Shown here piece by piece: positions 18,979 through 27,479 of a DNA stretch of 64,000 bases (its first letter is position 1; every line of letters begins with the position of its first letter). The stretch is from an uncultured SAR86 cluster bacterium. Lineage in GTDB: Bacteria > Pseudomonadota > Gammaproteobacteria > Magnimaribacterales > D2472. Below the pieces are notes generated by a model that did not search any database, was not told the DNA's origin, and saw only the letters and a list, made by a program, of their open reading frames with translations. The DNA is taken from assembly GCA_902601475.1 (NCBI GenBank), contig CACKNK010000001.1, positions 309,075-373,074 on the forward strand, written 5' to 3'. A program made the translations under genes and the position numbers.

Positions 18979-19257
18979 CTAGTTAATAGATTTTTTAACT
19001 TTTGGAGATACAGTGAATTTAACTTTTCTCTTTGATGGAATTGGGAACTCTTCCATTGTTTTTGGATTTCTTCCAACTCTCTCTTTTGTTTGAACAATAT
19101 CAAATGTCCCAAAACCAGAAATTTTTACGGTCTTTCCAGAGTTTAGTTGTTCCTTGATGGTATCAAAAAATAAATCAACAAATTTTTTTGCATCAGCAAA
19201 AGATAATTCAGTTTGATCACTGAGGTTTTGAGCAAGTTCTTTTTTGGTTAAAGTCAC
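18979..19257 (-). CDS. ihfA: Integration host factor subunit alpha
   Basis: This IHF/HU-fold DNA-bending protein of 92 aa carries FGTFDIVQTKERVGRNPKTM, the canonical IhfA body and arm with the intercalating proline, then EFPIPSKRKVKF. The start is a GTG at 19257 that overlaps the pheT stop (GTGA, 4 nt). The pheT-ihfA junction is conserved in Gammaproteobacteria. Its predicted partner is the divergent IhfB at 5017. Confidence 0.95.
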   Translation of the reverse strand: MTLTKKELAQNLSDQTELSFADAKKFVDLFFDTIKEQLNSGKTVKISGFGTFDIVQTKERVGRNPKTMEEFPIPSKRKVKFTVSPKVKKSIN

Positions 19258-21254
19258 TTCCTAAGTTTAGCAGATAGTTTACTAGTTAAGTTTTGCAAGA
19301 TTTTATCCATTGACAGATTTACTTCTTCATCTTTTAAAGACCGACTTGGGCTTTGGAAACTAAACCTAATGGTTAGACTTTTTTGATCTTCCTGGAGATC
19401 TTTTCCAGAGAATATATCAATCAATTCGAACTTTCTTAAATAGCTAATCTTAAGCTTTGAAATTAAGCCCTCAATAACTGAATAATCAATGCTCTTATCA
19501 AGCACAATATTTAAATCTCTCTCAGAGAAAGGAAATTTGGAAACAGGATTTAAATTATCTCTTTTATTGGTTCGAAAAAGTTTATCAACTAATAAACTAA
19601 ATCCGTACAACTGTTCGGATGAGAAATTATTATTGATTTCACCAAAACTGCCGATAATTTCTTTTGAATGATTGTTTTTAATCATCAATGAGTTTTCATT
19701 AAAAAATGTATTATCGGTATTTAAAATGAATTCATAATTTTTGAAGCCAAATGTTTTTAGCAAATCTTGAATGTCTTTTTTTAAAGTAAAAAAATTGTAT
19801 GCCAATGAATTTTGATCCCAGAATTTAGCCTTAGTCGACCTGCAGATTACTCCACTGACAATTTCTTCTTCAGAAAAAGATATCCCACTTTTTTTATAAG
19901 ATCTTCCTATCTCAAAGAGATTTATAGTTTTAAACCCCCTCTTTAGGTTATCTTCAACAGCGCTAATCAATGACTGTAAGAGATTGCTTCTCAATAAAGA
20001 CTCTTCACTATTTAATGGGTTTGAGACTTTAACTGATTTGTTGTCGCTGAGATCTAGATTTGAAGCTGTGAAAGGTATATGCATTACCTCTTGATAGCCT
20101 CGATTTATGAAAAATAATCTTAAGGTGTTCTTTATATTATTGCTAATAATATTCGCATATGGTGCAGCCTTAGGTTTATTTACTGGAAGATTGTCATAGC
20201 CATAATGCCTCAGGATTTCCTCATAAAGATCCTCAGCAAGGCTCATGTCAAATCTATGACTCGGAGTTGAAATAGTTAATCCTGTTTTAAAGGAATCGAT
20301 TTCTATAAACCCAAGCAATTTAAGTGTTCTTGTAATGAATTTTTTAGATATCTTAACGCCCGCAAAAGATTCAAAATTTAGATAATCAAGGGTGATCTTT
20401 TTTGCGAAGTTTGTTTTCTTTTCTAGCTTATTGCAGCCTATTAATTTGAATGAAGCTATTTCTTCAAGTAAATCTAAATATCTCTCAAGTGCAAATGCTT
20501 GAATTGACGGATCAACCCCCCTTTCAAATCTTGTTGATGCATCGGTACTCAAGCCATATTGTCTTGCCTTATTCATTAAGCTTTCAGGTGAGAAGAACGC
20601 AGCTTCAATTGCAATTGATTTTGTAGAATCTGAAACAGCGGTGTTAGCACCTCCGATAATTCCGGCTATTGCAATTGCTCCAGACTCATCACGAATTGTC
20701 AGTGTATCTTTGGTGATCTCTTTAACCTCATTACCTATTACTTTAAGAGATTCTTTATTAACAGAAAAACCAACTGAAATAGGCAAGCTTAGGGTTTCCC
20801 TATCAAATACATGAAGAGGTGTTCCCTGCTCAAGCATAATAAAATTGCCTAAGTCCACTAGTGGATGGATAAGCGGAATGCCAGCACTTTCAAGTAATGA
20901 TTTAATATTTTTTGGAAGAGATTTTTTTAGAACAACATCATCCAACAAGAGTAGGTGATAATTTTTACATGCAGATGTTTCTATCTCGTTAATTACTTTT
21001 AAGTCTCTCTTGAAAGTAAGATTATTTTTTGAAGAAAAAGATTTTTTATAGAGATCTTGATTTTTGAATGCCCAATAATCTCTTGCCAGCCCCTTTAAGG
21101 AAAAAGCATCACCCCTATTTGGAGTTAAATCAAAGTCTATGCAGTTACCATCAACCTCACATTCAAATCCAAGATCAGTAAAAATTGCAGAAAGTTTATT
21201 TTGACTTTCATTAGAGACTAAAAATTTCTTTAAATATGAATATTCGATTCTCAT
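19254..21254 (-). CDS. pheT: Phenylalanine--tRNA ligase beta subunit, lacking the B2 domain
   Basis: PheT forms the (alpha-beta)2 PheRS with PheS. The N-terminal B1 piece (MRIEYSYLKKFL...LGFECEVDGN) runs directly into IDFDLTPNRGDAFSLKGLARD. In E. coli (795 aa) about 110 residues of an inserted OB-fold, EMAP-like tRNA-binding domain (B2) lie between these blocks. Here B2 is absent and the protein is 666 aa. The B3/B4 region, B5, the catalytic-like core (QVNP-type KVSNPLNSEESLLRSNLL) and the C-terminal FDX-ACB anticodon-binding domain (from about residue 570) are retained. Confidence 0.94.
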   Translation of the reverse strand: MRIEYSYLKKFLVSNESQNKLSAIFTDLGFECEVDGNCIDFDLTPNRGDAFSLKGLARDYWAFKNQDLYKKSFSSKNNLTFKRDLKVINEIETSACKNYHLLLLDDVVLKKSLPKNIKSLLESAGIPLIHPLVDLGNFIMLEQGTPLHVFDRETLSLPISVGFSVNKESLKVIGNEVKEITKDTLTIRDESGAIAIAGIIGGANTAVSDSTKSIAIEAAFFSPESLMNKARQYGLSTDASTRFERGVDPSIQAFALERYLDLLEEIASFKLIGCNKLEKKTNFAKKITLDYLNFESFAGVKISKKFITRTLKLLGFIEIDSFKTGLTISTPSHRFDMSLAEDLYEEILRHYGYDNLPVNKPKAAPYANIISNNIKNTLRLFFINRGYQEVMHIPFTASNLDLSDNKSVKVSNPLNSEESLLRSNLLQSLISAVEDNLKRGFKTINLFEIGRSYKKSGISFSEEEIVSGVICRSTKAKFWDQNSLAYNFFTLKKDIQDLLKTFGFKNYEFILNTDNTFFNENSLMIKNNHSKEIIGSFGEINNNFSSEQLYGFSLLVDKLFRTNKRDNLNPVSKFPFSERDLNIVLDKSIDYSVIEGLISKLKISYLRKFELIDIFSGKDLQEDQKSLTIRFSFQSPSRSLKDEEVNLSMDKILQNLTSKLSAKLRK

Positions 21255-21255
21255 A

Positions 21256-22227
21256 TTAAATTTGCTCTAAAAATTCTAAATTAGATGAGTAGAAGTCTCG
21301 AATATCCTTAACGCCGTAATAAAGCATCGCGAGCCTTTCTACACCCATTCCAAAAGCATAACCTTGGAATTTATGATGATCGATATTGCAGTTTTTAAGA
21401 ACATTTGGATGGACCATTCCACAACCCAAAACCTCTAGCCAATCTGAATCAAACTTAATATCCACCTCCGCAGAAGGTTCAGTAAATGGGAAATAAGATG
21501 GCCTAAAACGGATATCCATTTTTTTGTTAAAAAAGAATTCAAGAAAATCGATCAAAATTCCTTTCAAGTCAGCAAAGCTGATATCCACATCAACAGCCAA
21601 ACCTTCCACCTGCGTGAACATTGGAAGATGAGTTGTATCAGAATCGCACCTATACACTCTCCCGGGAGAAAGCATATATATCGGAGCTGCATGCTCTAAC
21701 ATTGAGTGAATTTGAGTATTAGAGGTATGAGTCCTTAATAAGTAACTATCTTTTGATTGTGTATCGACATAAAAAGTATCATGCATTTGTCTTGCGGGAT
21801 GGTTTTTTGGAAAATTTAAAGCTTCAAAATTATAAAAATCAGTTTCTATTTCATTGCCATAGAAAGTTTTGAAATTAAGATTTTCAAAATACTCTAATAT
21901 TTTATTAGTACATTTAGAAATTGGGTGAGCTCCAGATACCGAATCTTGAACTGGCAACGAGGTATCAATGATATCAACTGCGCTATTAAAATTAATATTC
22001 TCTTGGAAGTCCCTAAAAATATTATTTAATTGATTTCTTAATAGATTAAGTTCTTTTGCCGCAAGAACTTTTTTTTCAGGATCTAGATTTTTTAACTCTT
22101 TGAAACTTAGCTGAATGAAAGATTTTTTACCCAAGAATTGGGATCTGACTTTGAAAAAATCTGATTCGTTAGCTACGGAAGATAAACTTCGTAAGGCCTC
22201 TTCAATTAAATCCTTTGGGATTTGCAT
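21256..22227 (-). CDS. pheS: Phenylalanine--tRNA ligase alpha subunit
   Basis: This is the catalytic class II aaRS subunit. Motif 2 is seen around RTHTSNTQIHSML and PGRVYRCDSDTTHLPMFTQVEG, and motif 3 in GYAFGMGVERLAML. The N-terminal coiled coil that contacts tRNA is present (about residues 1-90, KSFIQLSFKELKNLDPEKK). At 323 aa it is full length. It lies 7 bp after rplT and ends 1 bp before pheT. Confidence 0.96.
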   Translation of the reverse strand: MQIPKDLIEEALRSLSSVANESDFFKVRSQFLGKKSFIQLSFKELKNLDPEKKVLAAKELNLLRNQLNNIFRDFQENINFNSAVDIIDTSLPVQDSVSGAHPISKCTNKILEYFENLNFKTFYGNEIETDFYNFEALNFPKNHPARQMHDTFYVDTQSKDSYLLRTHTSNTQIHSMLEHAAPIYMLSPGRVYRCDSDTTHLPMFTQVEGLAVDVDISFADLKGILIDFLEFFFNKKMDIRFRPSYFPFTEPSAEVDIKFDSDWLEVLGCGMVHPNVLKNCNIDHHKFQGYAFGMGVERLAMLYYGVKDIRDFYSSNLEFLEQI

Positions 22228-22234
22228 GAGAGCA

Positions 22235-22582
22235 TTATAGCCTTACTTTATCTACAATCTTTGAAAATGTTGTTGGGTCAGAATAAGCGATTCCAGATAG
22301 AATTTTTCTATCAAGCTTTATATCAGACTTTGAAAGGTTGTTTATAAACCTACTATATGAGATCTCATGATCATTTAGTGCAGCTGATATTCTAGCAATC
22401 CACAAAGATCTAAATGTTCTCTTCTTGTTTTTTCTATCTCTAAAAGCGTATTGAAGCGATTTAATATTTGACTGTTTTGCAGTTTTATATAGCCTACTTC
22501 TCGCACCATATTGGCCTTTTGTAGAGGAAAGAACTTTTTTATGTTTGGCTTTTGCTGTTACAGCTTTAGTTGTTCTTGGCAT
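22235..22582 (-). CDS. rplT: 50S ribosomal protein L20
   Basis: A basic 115 aa protein with KKVLSSTKGQYGARSRLYKTAKQ, RDRKNKKRTFRSLWIARI and ISYSRFINNL, all L20 blocks. L20 is an early 23S rRNA-binding assembly protein and in E. coli also represses translation of its own rpmI-rplT message. It is in the standard infC-rpmI-rplT order. Confidence 0.97.
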   Translation of the reverse strand: MPRTTKAVTAKAKHKKVLSSTKGQYGARSRLYKTAKQSNIKSLQYAFRDRKNKKRTFRSLWIARISAALNDHEISYSRFINNLSKSDIKLDRKILSGIAYSDPTTFSKIVDKVRL

Positions 22583-22591
22583 GATTATCTC

Positions 22592-22786
22592 TTAATTGAC
22601 TAAAAGCTTAGATGCAATTTTTTTAGTTTCATCTTGCATCTTAATAAGCCCTCTATTGTGTCTTTTTCTCTTAGTGGTTTGCTTAGTTAAAATATGAGAT
22701 CTGTTGGCACTTCTTCGCTTTAAGCCAGAACCTGTCTTTTTAAATCTCTTTTTAGCACTAGAGTGTGTTTTTAACTTATAACCCAT
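22592..22786 (-). CDS. rpmI: 50S ribosomal protein L35
   Basis: A 64 aa, highly basic protein starting [21 protein letters not shown] with [20 protein letters not shown], the L35 signature. It lies 7 bp downstream of infC and 9 bp upstream of rplT. There is no room between infC and rpmI for a long L20-binding pseudoknot, so any autoregulatory element would have to involve infC coding sequence. Confidence 0.96.
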   Translation of the reverse strand: MGYKLKTHSSAKKRFKKTGSGLKRRSANRSHILTKQTTKRKRHNRGLIKMQDETKKIASKLLVN

Positions 22787-22793
22787 AATAATT

Positions 22794-23321
22794 TTATTTC
22801 TTTTTGACTTTAGAAAGCACCATCAACAGTTGTCTACCTTCCAGTGAAGGCTCTTGGTCAACTTGAGCAACATCACTTAAGTCATCTTTAATTCGATTAA
22901 GCAGCTCAAGACCTAGATTAGAGTTTAAAATCTCACGCCCCCTAAATCGGACGCTAATTTTAGTCTTATCTCCGTCAATAATAAAGTTTTTTATCTTTTT
23001 TAATTTAATGTTGTAATCACCAACATCTGTAGAGGGTCTGAATTTAATCTCTTTTAAGGACTGTTTTCTCTGTTTTTTCGCGCCCCCTTGATTTTTCTTC
23101 TTTTCAAATTGGAATTTACCGTAATCTAATAATTTGCATACGGTTGGATTTGCGCCATATGGTGATACTTGAACAAGATCAATGTTTTTTGCTTTTGCTT
23201 TATCGAGAGCTTCTTCAATCATGACGATCCCAAGCTTTTCACCGCTATCATCAATTAACATAACTTCACCAGCCCTAATCTTTTCATTGATAGGCATGAA
23301 GTTTTTCTTTTGCGAAGCTAT
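22794..23321 (-). CDS. infC: Translation initiation factor IF-3, probable AUA start
   Basis: IF-3 checks start codon and initiator tRNA on the 30S subunit. [47 protein letters not shown], and [20 protein letters not shown] are diagnostic. The ORF track starts at the ATG at 23297, which has no good ribosome-binding site. Eight codons upstream, in frame, is an ATA at 23321 preceded by GGAG with an 8 nt gap. Starting there adds IASQKKNF, giving the basic N-terminal stretch other IF-3s have (175 aa). infC is classically started at a rare codon (AUU in E. coli) for autoregulation. thrS, which usually precedes infC, is not here. Confidence 0.95.
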   Translation of the reverse strand: MASQKKNFMPINEKIRAGEVMLIDDSGEKLGIVMIEEALDKAKAKNIDLVQVSPYGANPTVCKLLDYGKFQFEKKKNQGGAKKQRKQSLKEIKFRPSTDVGDYNIKLKKIKNFIIDGDKTKISVRFRGREILNSNLGLELLNRIKDDLSDVAQVDQEPSLEGRQLLMVLSKVKKK

Positions 23322-23333
23322 AGTACTATCTCC
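23319..23333 (-). promoter_or_regulatory. Shine-Dalgarno and non-canonical ATA start of infC
   Basis: On the minus strand the order is GGAG, ATAGTACT, ATA, GCT. The strong SD with 8 nt spacing points to AUA rather than the downstream AUG as initiation codon. IF-3 rejects AUA/AUU, so this arrangement would make infC expression inversely dependent on IF-3 level, as established for E. coli AUU. Confidence 0.6.
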
Positions 23334-23547
23334 AACAGAATCTAAAGAATAAAATCAAAATTAATAATAGAAATAGTCAAACTAGGATGTTTGTTTTACA
23401 AGAATTTGCGACATAGATGGTGAATTTTATATAAATTTATTGATAAAACAACAATAATTCCTAAATACTATATATAAAAACTTTTTTCGAAATTACATTT
23501 TTATAACAAAAATACTTACAATCCTGTTCTCTAATAATGAATAAGCT

Positions 23548-24249
23548 ATGACTGATAATATTGACCAAAATGAAGTTCAAAAATTTGCAGCCATTGCGGA
23601 ACAATGGTGGGATCCCACCGGTGATTTCAAACCCTTGCATGTGATTAATCCAATCAGAGCAGAATATATCTCCAATAAAATTGATCTTAAGGGCAAAAAG
23701 GTTTTGGATGTTGGATGTGGAGGCGGTCTTCTTGCTGAAGCGTTATTTGATGCGGGAGCTGAGGTTTCAGCAATAGATGTAACAGAAAGAAATATTGAAG
23801 TAGCAAAACATCATGCTAATGCTCACAAAAAAAATATTTCATACCATCTCACAGATGCAAAAAGTTTTTCAAATAATCATAAAAACTACTTTGATATTGT
23901 GACCTGTCTTGAGGTTTTGGAGCACGTGCCTGACCCATCAGTTTTAATAAACGAATGCTCCTCTATGCTCAAAAGAGATGGGTCCTTGTTCCTTTCAACA
24001 ATTAATAAAAATCCACGATCTTTTGTAACAGCAATTTTTGGAGCTGAATACCTCTTTCAATTGTTGCCTAAAGGCACTCATGAATATGCAAAATTTATAA
24101 AACCTTATGAACTAGAGTCATATATGACTTCAGCAAATGTAAGGCTTATGGAAAGCAAGGGTCTTTTTTATAACCCCCTCTTTCATAGTGCAACACTAAA
24201 TAATGATTTAGGTGTTAACTATATGATGCATGGTGTGAAAGTTGATTAA
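23548..24249 (+). CDS. ubiG: Ubiquinone biosynthesis O-methyltransferase
   Basis: UbiG performs both O-methylations in ubiquinone synthesis. The N-terminal family block EQWWDPTGDFKPLHVINPIR and the SAM-binding motif VLDVGCGGGLLAEAL are decisive, with FDIVTCLEVLEHVPDP and the membrane-contact region GAEYLFQLLPKGTHEYAKF. At 233 aa it is normal. It is divergent from infC across about 226 bp of very AT-rich sequence, in which I see only weak promoter-like hexamers. It heads a ubiG-HAD-yciK operon typical of pseudomonad-like genomes. Confidence 0.96.
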   Translation: MTDNIDQNEVQKFAAIAEQWWDPTGDFKPLHVINPIRAEYISNKIDLKGKKVLDVGCGGGLLAEALFDAGAEVSAIDVTERNIEVAKHHANAHKKNISYHLTDAKSFSNNHKNYFDIVTCLEVLEHVPDPSVLINECSSMLKRDGSLFLSTINKNPRSFVTAIFGAEYLFQLLPKGTHEYAKFIKPYELESYMTSANVRLMESKGLFYNPLFHSATLNNDLGVNYMMHGVKVD

Positions 24250-24907
24250 GGGATTGCTCTTTGATTTGGATGGCACCTTGCTTGATTCTGCTCCAGACTT
24301 TGTTTATTGCTTAAACTCTCTTTTAGAAAAATATCAAAAGCCTCCAACAGATGCAGATTTAATAAGATCTTATGTTTCTGATGGAAGCGCAATGTTAGTC
24401 AAGCTTGGATTTAAAATTGAGGAGAATCATCCTGAATTTGAAAAATTAAAAAAAGAATTTCTTGATTCTTATAAAAATAACCTCGGCAAGTTTTCAAATT
24501 TATTTTCTGGTGCTTCGGAATTGATAGAAAAAATTAAGCTCAATAATTTGAAATGGGGAATCGTAACTAACAAACCATATGTATATGCCTCTAAAATTAT
24601 TGAAGAAATCCCTGATCTATCATCCTGTATGACCTTGGTTTGTCCAGATCATCTAAAAAAAGCTAAACCTAGTCCTGAAGGAATATTGTTAGCATGCAAT
24701 CAACTTAACCTTAATCCGAAGGAAGTGATTTATTTTGGAGATCACCAAAAGGATTTAATGGCTTCTAGAGCAGCAGGAACTCTTACCGCAGCATGCACTT
24801 ATGGGTATGCATTAAAATCATCTGACCTTGAGAATGATGATATTGAAGTTAGAAATTTATTAGAGTTTTCAAAAACTAATTTTAAATCGCTCGATGAACA
24901 CGCTTGA
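24242..24907 (+). CDS. HAD-superfamily phosphatase (phosphoglycolate phosphatase or MurNAc-6-P phosphatase)
   Basis: HAD motif I is LLFDLDGTLLDSAPDF, motif II WGIVTNKP, motif III lysine in KKAKPSPEGI and motif IV VIYFGDHQKDLMASRAAG, with a helical cap between I and II. The length is 221 aa. The start is TTG at 24242, overlapping the ubiG stop by 8 nt; no ATG or GTG is available before motif I. Family annotation is Gph, but in Pseudomonas the gene between ubiG and yciK is mupP, which dephosphorylates MurNAc-6-phosphate in cell-wall recycling, so that role is equally plausible. No amgK/murU is in the window. Confidence 0.88.
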   Translation: MIKGLLFDLDGTLLDSAPDFVYCLNSLLEKYQKPPTDADLIRSYVSDGSAMLVKLGFKIEENHPEFEKLKKEFLDSYKNNLGKFSNLFSGASELIEKIKLNNLKWGIVTNKPYVYASKIIEEIPDLSSCMTLVCPDHLKKAKPSPEGILLACNQLNLNPKEVIYFGDHQKDLMASRAAGTLTAACTYGYALKSSDLENDDIEVRNLLEFSKTNFKSLDEHA

Positions 24908-25637
24908 AAATAAAAATATTCTGATCACTGGTGCCACTAGAGGGATAGGCAATAAGCTAGCAACTCATTTTGCTTCTCAAGGAGCTAACATAGTTTTACT
25001 AGCAAGCAATGAGGAGAGTCTTAACAAGACCTATGATGGATTGGTGTCAATTAATCCAAAAGGTAAGCATCTTATTATTTGCTGTGATTTAAGCAACTTA
25101 GATACTTCTCATTACGATGAAATTAAATTAAATATTGACGAAAACTATGATGAACTTCACGGCCTTGTGCTAAATGCAGCAATTTTAGGCAAGATGAGTG
25201 CCTTGAGTGATTATGATTTAGAAACTTGGAACAAGGTATTGAATGTAAACCTCACTTCGCAGTTTATGCTAGCAAAGACCATGCTACCAATTTTAACTAA
25301 CTCTCAAAAAGCAAGAATTATTTTTACGTCTTCTGGTGTGGCTGATTGTGGTAAGGCTTTTTGGGGAGCATATTCAGTAAGCAAGTTTGCTGTGAAGGGA
25401 TTGGCTGAAATATTTCGAGATGAACTCGAAAATATTCATGATCTAAAGATATTTAATTTTGATCCGGGTGCATCTCCAACGGATATGAGGTCAACTGCAT
25501 ATCCTGGCGAAGACCCAAATGACCTTAAATCACTAGATGATCTAATGCCTTGTTATGACTGGTTTTTCTCAAAGGATAGTGACGCCGCAACTGAACATTA
25601 CTTTAGATATTCAGAATTAATCAAGACTATCCCATAG
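24894..25637 (+). CDS. YciK-family SDR oxidoreductase
   Basis: A 247 aa short-chain dehydrogenase with ILITGATRGIGNKLATHFASQG, LNAAILG, catalytic Ser in IFTSSGV and Tyr-x3-Lys in GAYSVSKFAVKG. The C-terminal DMRSTAYPGEDPNDLKSLDDLMP closely follows E. coli YciK (MRASAFPTEDPQ...), which names the subfamily; its substrate is unknown. The ATG overlaps the HAD gene by 14 nt. Its 3' end runs 21 bp into the 3' end of the convergent glycosylase gene. Confidence 0.88.
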   Translation: MNTLENKNILITGATRGIGNKLATHFASQGANIVLLASNEESLNKTYDGLVSINPKGKHLIICCDLSNLDTSHYDEIKLNIDENYDELHGLVLNAAILGKMSALSDYDLETWNKVLNVNLTSQFMLAKTMLPILTNSQKARIIFTSSGVADCGKAFWGAYSVSKFAVKGLAEIFRDELENIHDLKIFNFDPGASPTDMRSTAYPGEDPNDLKSLDDLMPCYDWFFSKDSDAATEHYFRYSELIKTIP

Positions 25638-26198
25638 GTTCAAACTCAGGTAGGAATTAAAGGGTTTGTAAATCTCCTCAATACTTTCTAAGATCTCATT
25701 AGGAAAAAAATTATTGCATGCCCTTTTTATGCCTAAATCTCCTTTGGGCAATATATCGGCATCACCTAAGAAAAACATTTTTGTCATATCTACTGTCCAA
25801 GGCCCTATCCCCTTATAAGAAATTAATAAATTAGTGAATCCCTCTGCTCCAATGGTTTTGTAATAATTTTTCTTCTTTTGTAATTTATTAGAAATTAAAA
25901 TATTTTTTACATATTCACATTTTTTTTGAGAGAGTCCACTATCCCTAAGGTCATTCTCTAAGTTCATATTTTGTAATGGTTGATTAATGATAAATTTCTC
26001 AGCTCGCTCCCATATAGTTTTTGCAGCTTTTGTAGAAAGTTGTTGTCCTACAATTGCCTTTGATAAATAGACTGACAATTCTCCATTAAATACTTTGAGC
26101 TGTTTTGGAGGGCTGCTTTTCAAAAAATTTAAAAAACTAGAATGGTTATTTTTTTTAGAAATTTTTAATAACTCCAAATGAATCTTCTTATATTCCAT
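25617..26198 (-). CDS. AlkA-like HhH-GPD DNA glycosylase
   Basis: The hairpin and catalytic region LLISYKGIGPWTVDMTKMF...LPKGDLGIKRA matches the helix-hairpin-helix-GPD fold of 3-methyladenine DNA glycosylase II, with the catalytic Asp in KGDLGIK. VGQQLSTKAAKTIWERAE is the usual N-terminal half-signature. It should excise alkylated purines. The domain is bare (193 aa from the ATG at 26198; 201 aa from 26222), lacking the AlkA N-terminal TBP-like domain and any Fe-S loop. I prefer 26198, an 11 nt overlap with rluB, though neither start has a clear SD. Confidence 0.82.
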   Translation of the reverse strand: MEYKKIHLELLKISKKNNHSSFLNFLKSSPPKQLKVFNGELSVYLSKAIVGQQLSTKAAKTIWERAEKFIINQPLQNMNLENDLRDSGLSQKKCEYVKNILISNKLQKKKNYYKTIGAEGFTNLLISYKGIGPWTVDMTKMFFLGDADILPKGDLGIKRACNNFFPNEILESIEEIYKPFNSYLSLNLWDSLD

Positions 26199-26904
26199 TT
26201 TTAATGATTTGGTCGACTTCATTTGAGGTAAGTTCTTTTAACTGTCCTTCTTTTAAGTCCTTATCTAAAAATATCGAACCAAATCTAACACGTTTTAGTC
26301 TGCTGACTTGTAAGCCATGATAATCAAAAAGATTTCTTACTTCTCTATTTTTCCCTGACTGTAAACAGACAGTAAACCATTGATTGGATGATTGCTTCAC
26401 CCCCAGGACTATATCTGTCAACTGCAATTTTTTATCATCAATATTTATACCTTTCAGCATGGATTCTTTGATTTTCTCACTAAAGTTTCCTCTTGCTCTG
26501 ACAAGATATTCTCTATCAATTATCGAAGATGGATGCATGAGTTTATGTGCTAGCTCACCGTTATTTGTTATTAATAAGAGGCCAGTTGTGTTGACATCAA
26601 GTCTGCCGATTGAAATCCAATTAGTCGATGGATCAGGTAAATTATCAAATATTGTTGCGCCAAATTTTTGTGGGTTCTTAGAACATATCACACCACGTTG
26701 TTTATTTAGCATGATAATTCTAGTGGGTTGAGCAATAGATTCTATTAAGTTCCCATCAACATATACTTTGTCTAATTCATCAACTTTATCTCCTAGCTTT
26801 GCTTGAGCGTCATTGAGTCGGACTCTTCCTTGTTTTATGATTTCTTCAGATTTGCGCCTAGATCCAAACCCAGCGCTCGCTAGAAACTTTTGTAGTCTTT
26901 GCAT
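26188..26904 (-). CDS. rluB: 23S rRNA pseudouridine synthase RluB
   Basis: An N-terminal S4 RNA-binding domain (MQRLQKFLASAGFGSRRKSEEII, about residues 1-60) is followed by the RsuA/RluB/E/F catalytic domain with the active Asp in GRLDVNTTGLLLITNNGELAH. QSGKNREVRNLFDYHGLQV is the C-terminal family block. RluB makes pseudouridine 2605 in E. coli 23S rRNA. The 238 aa form lacks the long C-terminal extension of E. coli RluB (291 aa). Placement after scpA-scpB supports RluB over RluE/F. Confidence 0.9.
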   Translation of the reverse strand: MQRLQKFLASAGFGSRRKSEEIIKQGRVRLNDAQAKLGDKVDELDKVYVDGNLIESIAQPTRIIMLNKQRGVICSKNPQKFGATIFDNLPDPSTNWISIGRLDVNTTGLLLITNNGELAHKLMHPSSIIDREYLVRARGNFSEKIKESMLKGINIDDKKLQLTDIVLGVKQSSNQWFTVCLQSGKNREVRNLFDYHGLQVSRLKRVRFGSIFLDKDLKEGQLKELTSNEVDQIIKNGI

Positions 26905-26912
26905 TCAATGCA

Positions 26913-27479
26913 TTATCCAGTTTGAAGATTGAAATCATCGTCAACGAGGTCAATGGAAGCATCTTCTATCTCGGGTAATGGCGGAAGATCAGATATTGAT
27001 TTAACTTGTAAATCATCTAAAAAATTAGTTGTAGTTTTGTAAAGAGTTGGTCTTCCTGGAACATCTCTATATCCTGCAGCTTGGATCCAATTTTTATCAA
27101 GAAGTGTTCTTATAATTTGAGAGCTAACACTAACGCCTCGAATATCCTCAATATCGCCTCTTGTAACTGGTTGCTTGTAGGCAATTATTGAAATAGTTTC
27201 CATTAAGGCTTTGGATGTTCTAGCTTGGGTATCACTCCACATTGGATAAATTAATTCAGAAAACTCAGATTTAATTTGAAGACGGTATCCACTAGCAACT
27301 TCCAATATTGAAAGTGAAGCATCTTGATATCTTAATTCCAAGTCATTAAGAACTTCCTTAATTTCCGATAATTCAACTTTGATGCCTTGATTTGATAAAA
27401 GAGATTTCATTTCTGAAAGTTTTACTGGTCGAGCTGCGCCAAACAAGATAGCTTCAACATGATTTGCATTTAATTCCAT
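26913..27479 (-). CDS. scpB: Segregation and condensation protein B
   Basis: ScpB is the winged-helix kite subunit of the SMC-ScpAB condensin. EAILFGAARPVKLSEM, the block TSKALMETISIIAYKQPVTR and the HTH-like GVSVSSQIIRTLLDKNWIQ are typical. At 188 aa it is normal. Its ATG overlaps the scpA TAA by one base, so the two are translationally coupled. No smc gene is in the window. Confidence 0.93.
   Translation of the reverse strand: MELNANHVEAILFGAARPVKLSEMKSLLSNQGIKVELSEIKEVLNDLELRYQDASLSILEVASGYRLQIKSEFSELIYPMWSDTQARTSKALMETISIIAYKQPVTRGDIEDIRGVSVSSQIIRTLLDKNWIQAAGYRDVPGRPTLYKTTTNFLDDLQVKSISDLPPLPEIEDASIDLVDDDFNLQTG

Noticed and set aside
23322-23547. sRNA or riboswitch in the infC-ubiG intergenic region
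   Set aside because: The sequence is mostly A/T runs with no stable stem-loops or conserved riboswitch core that I can recognise.
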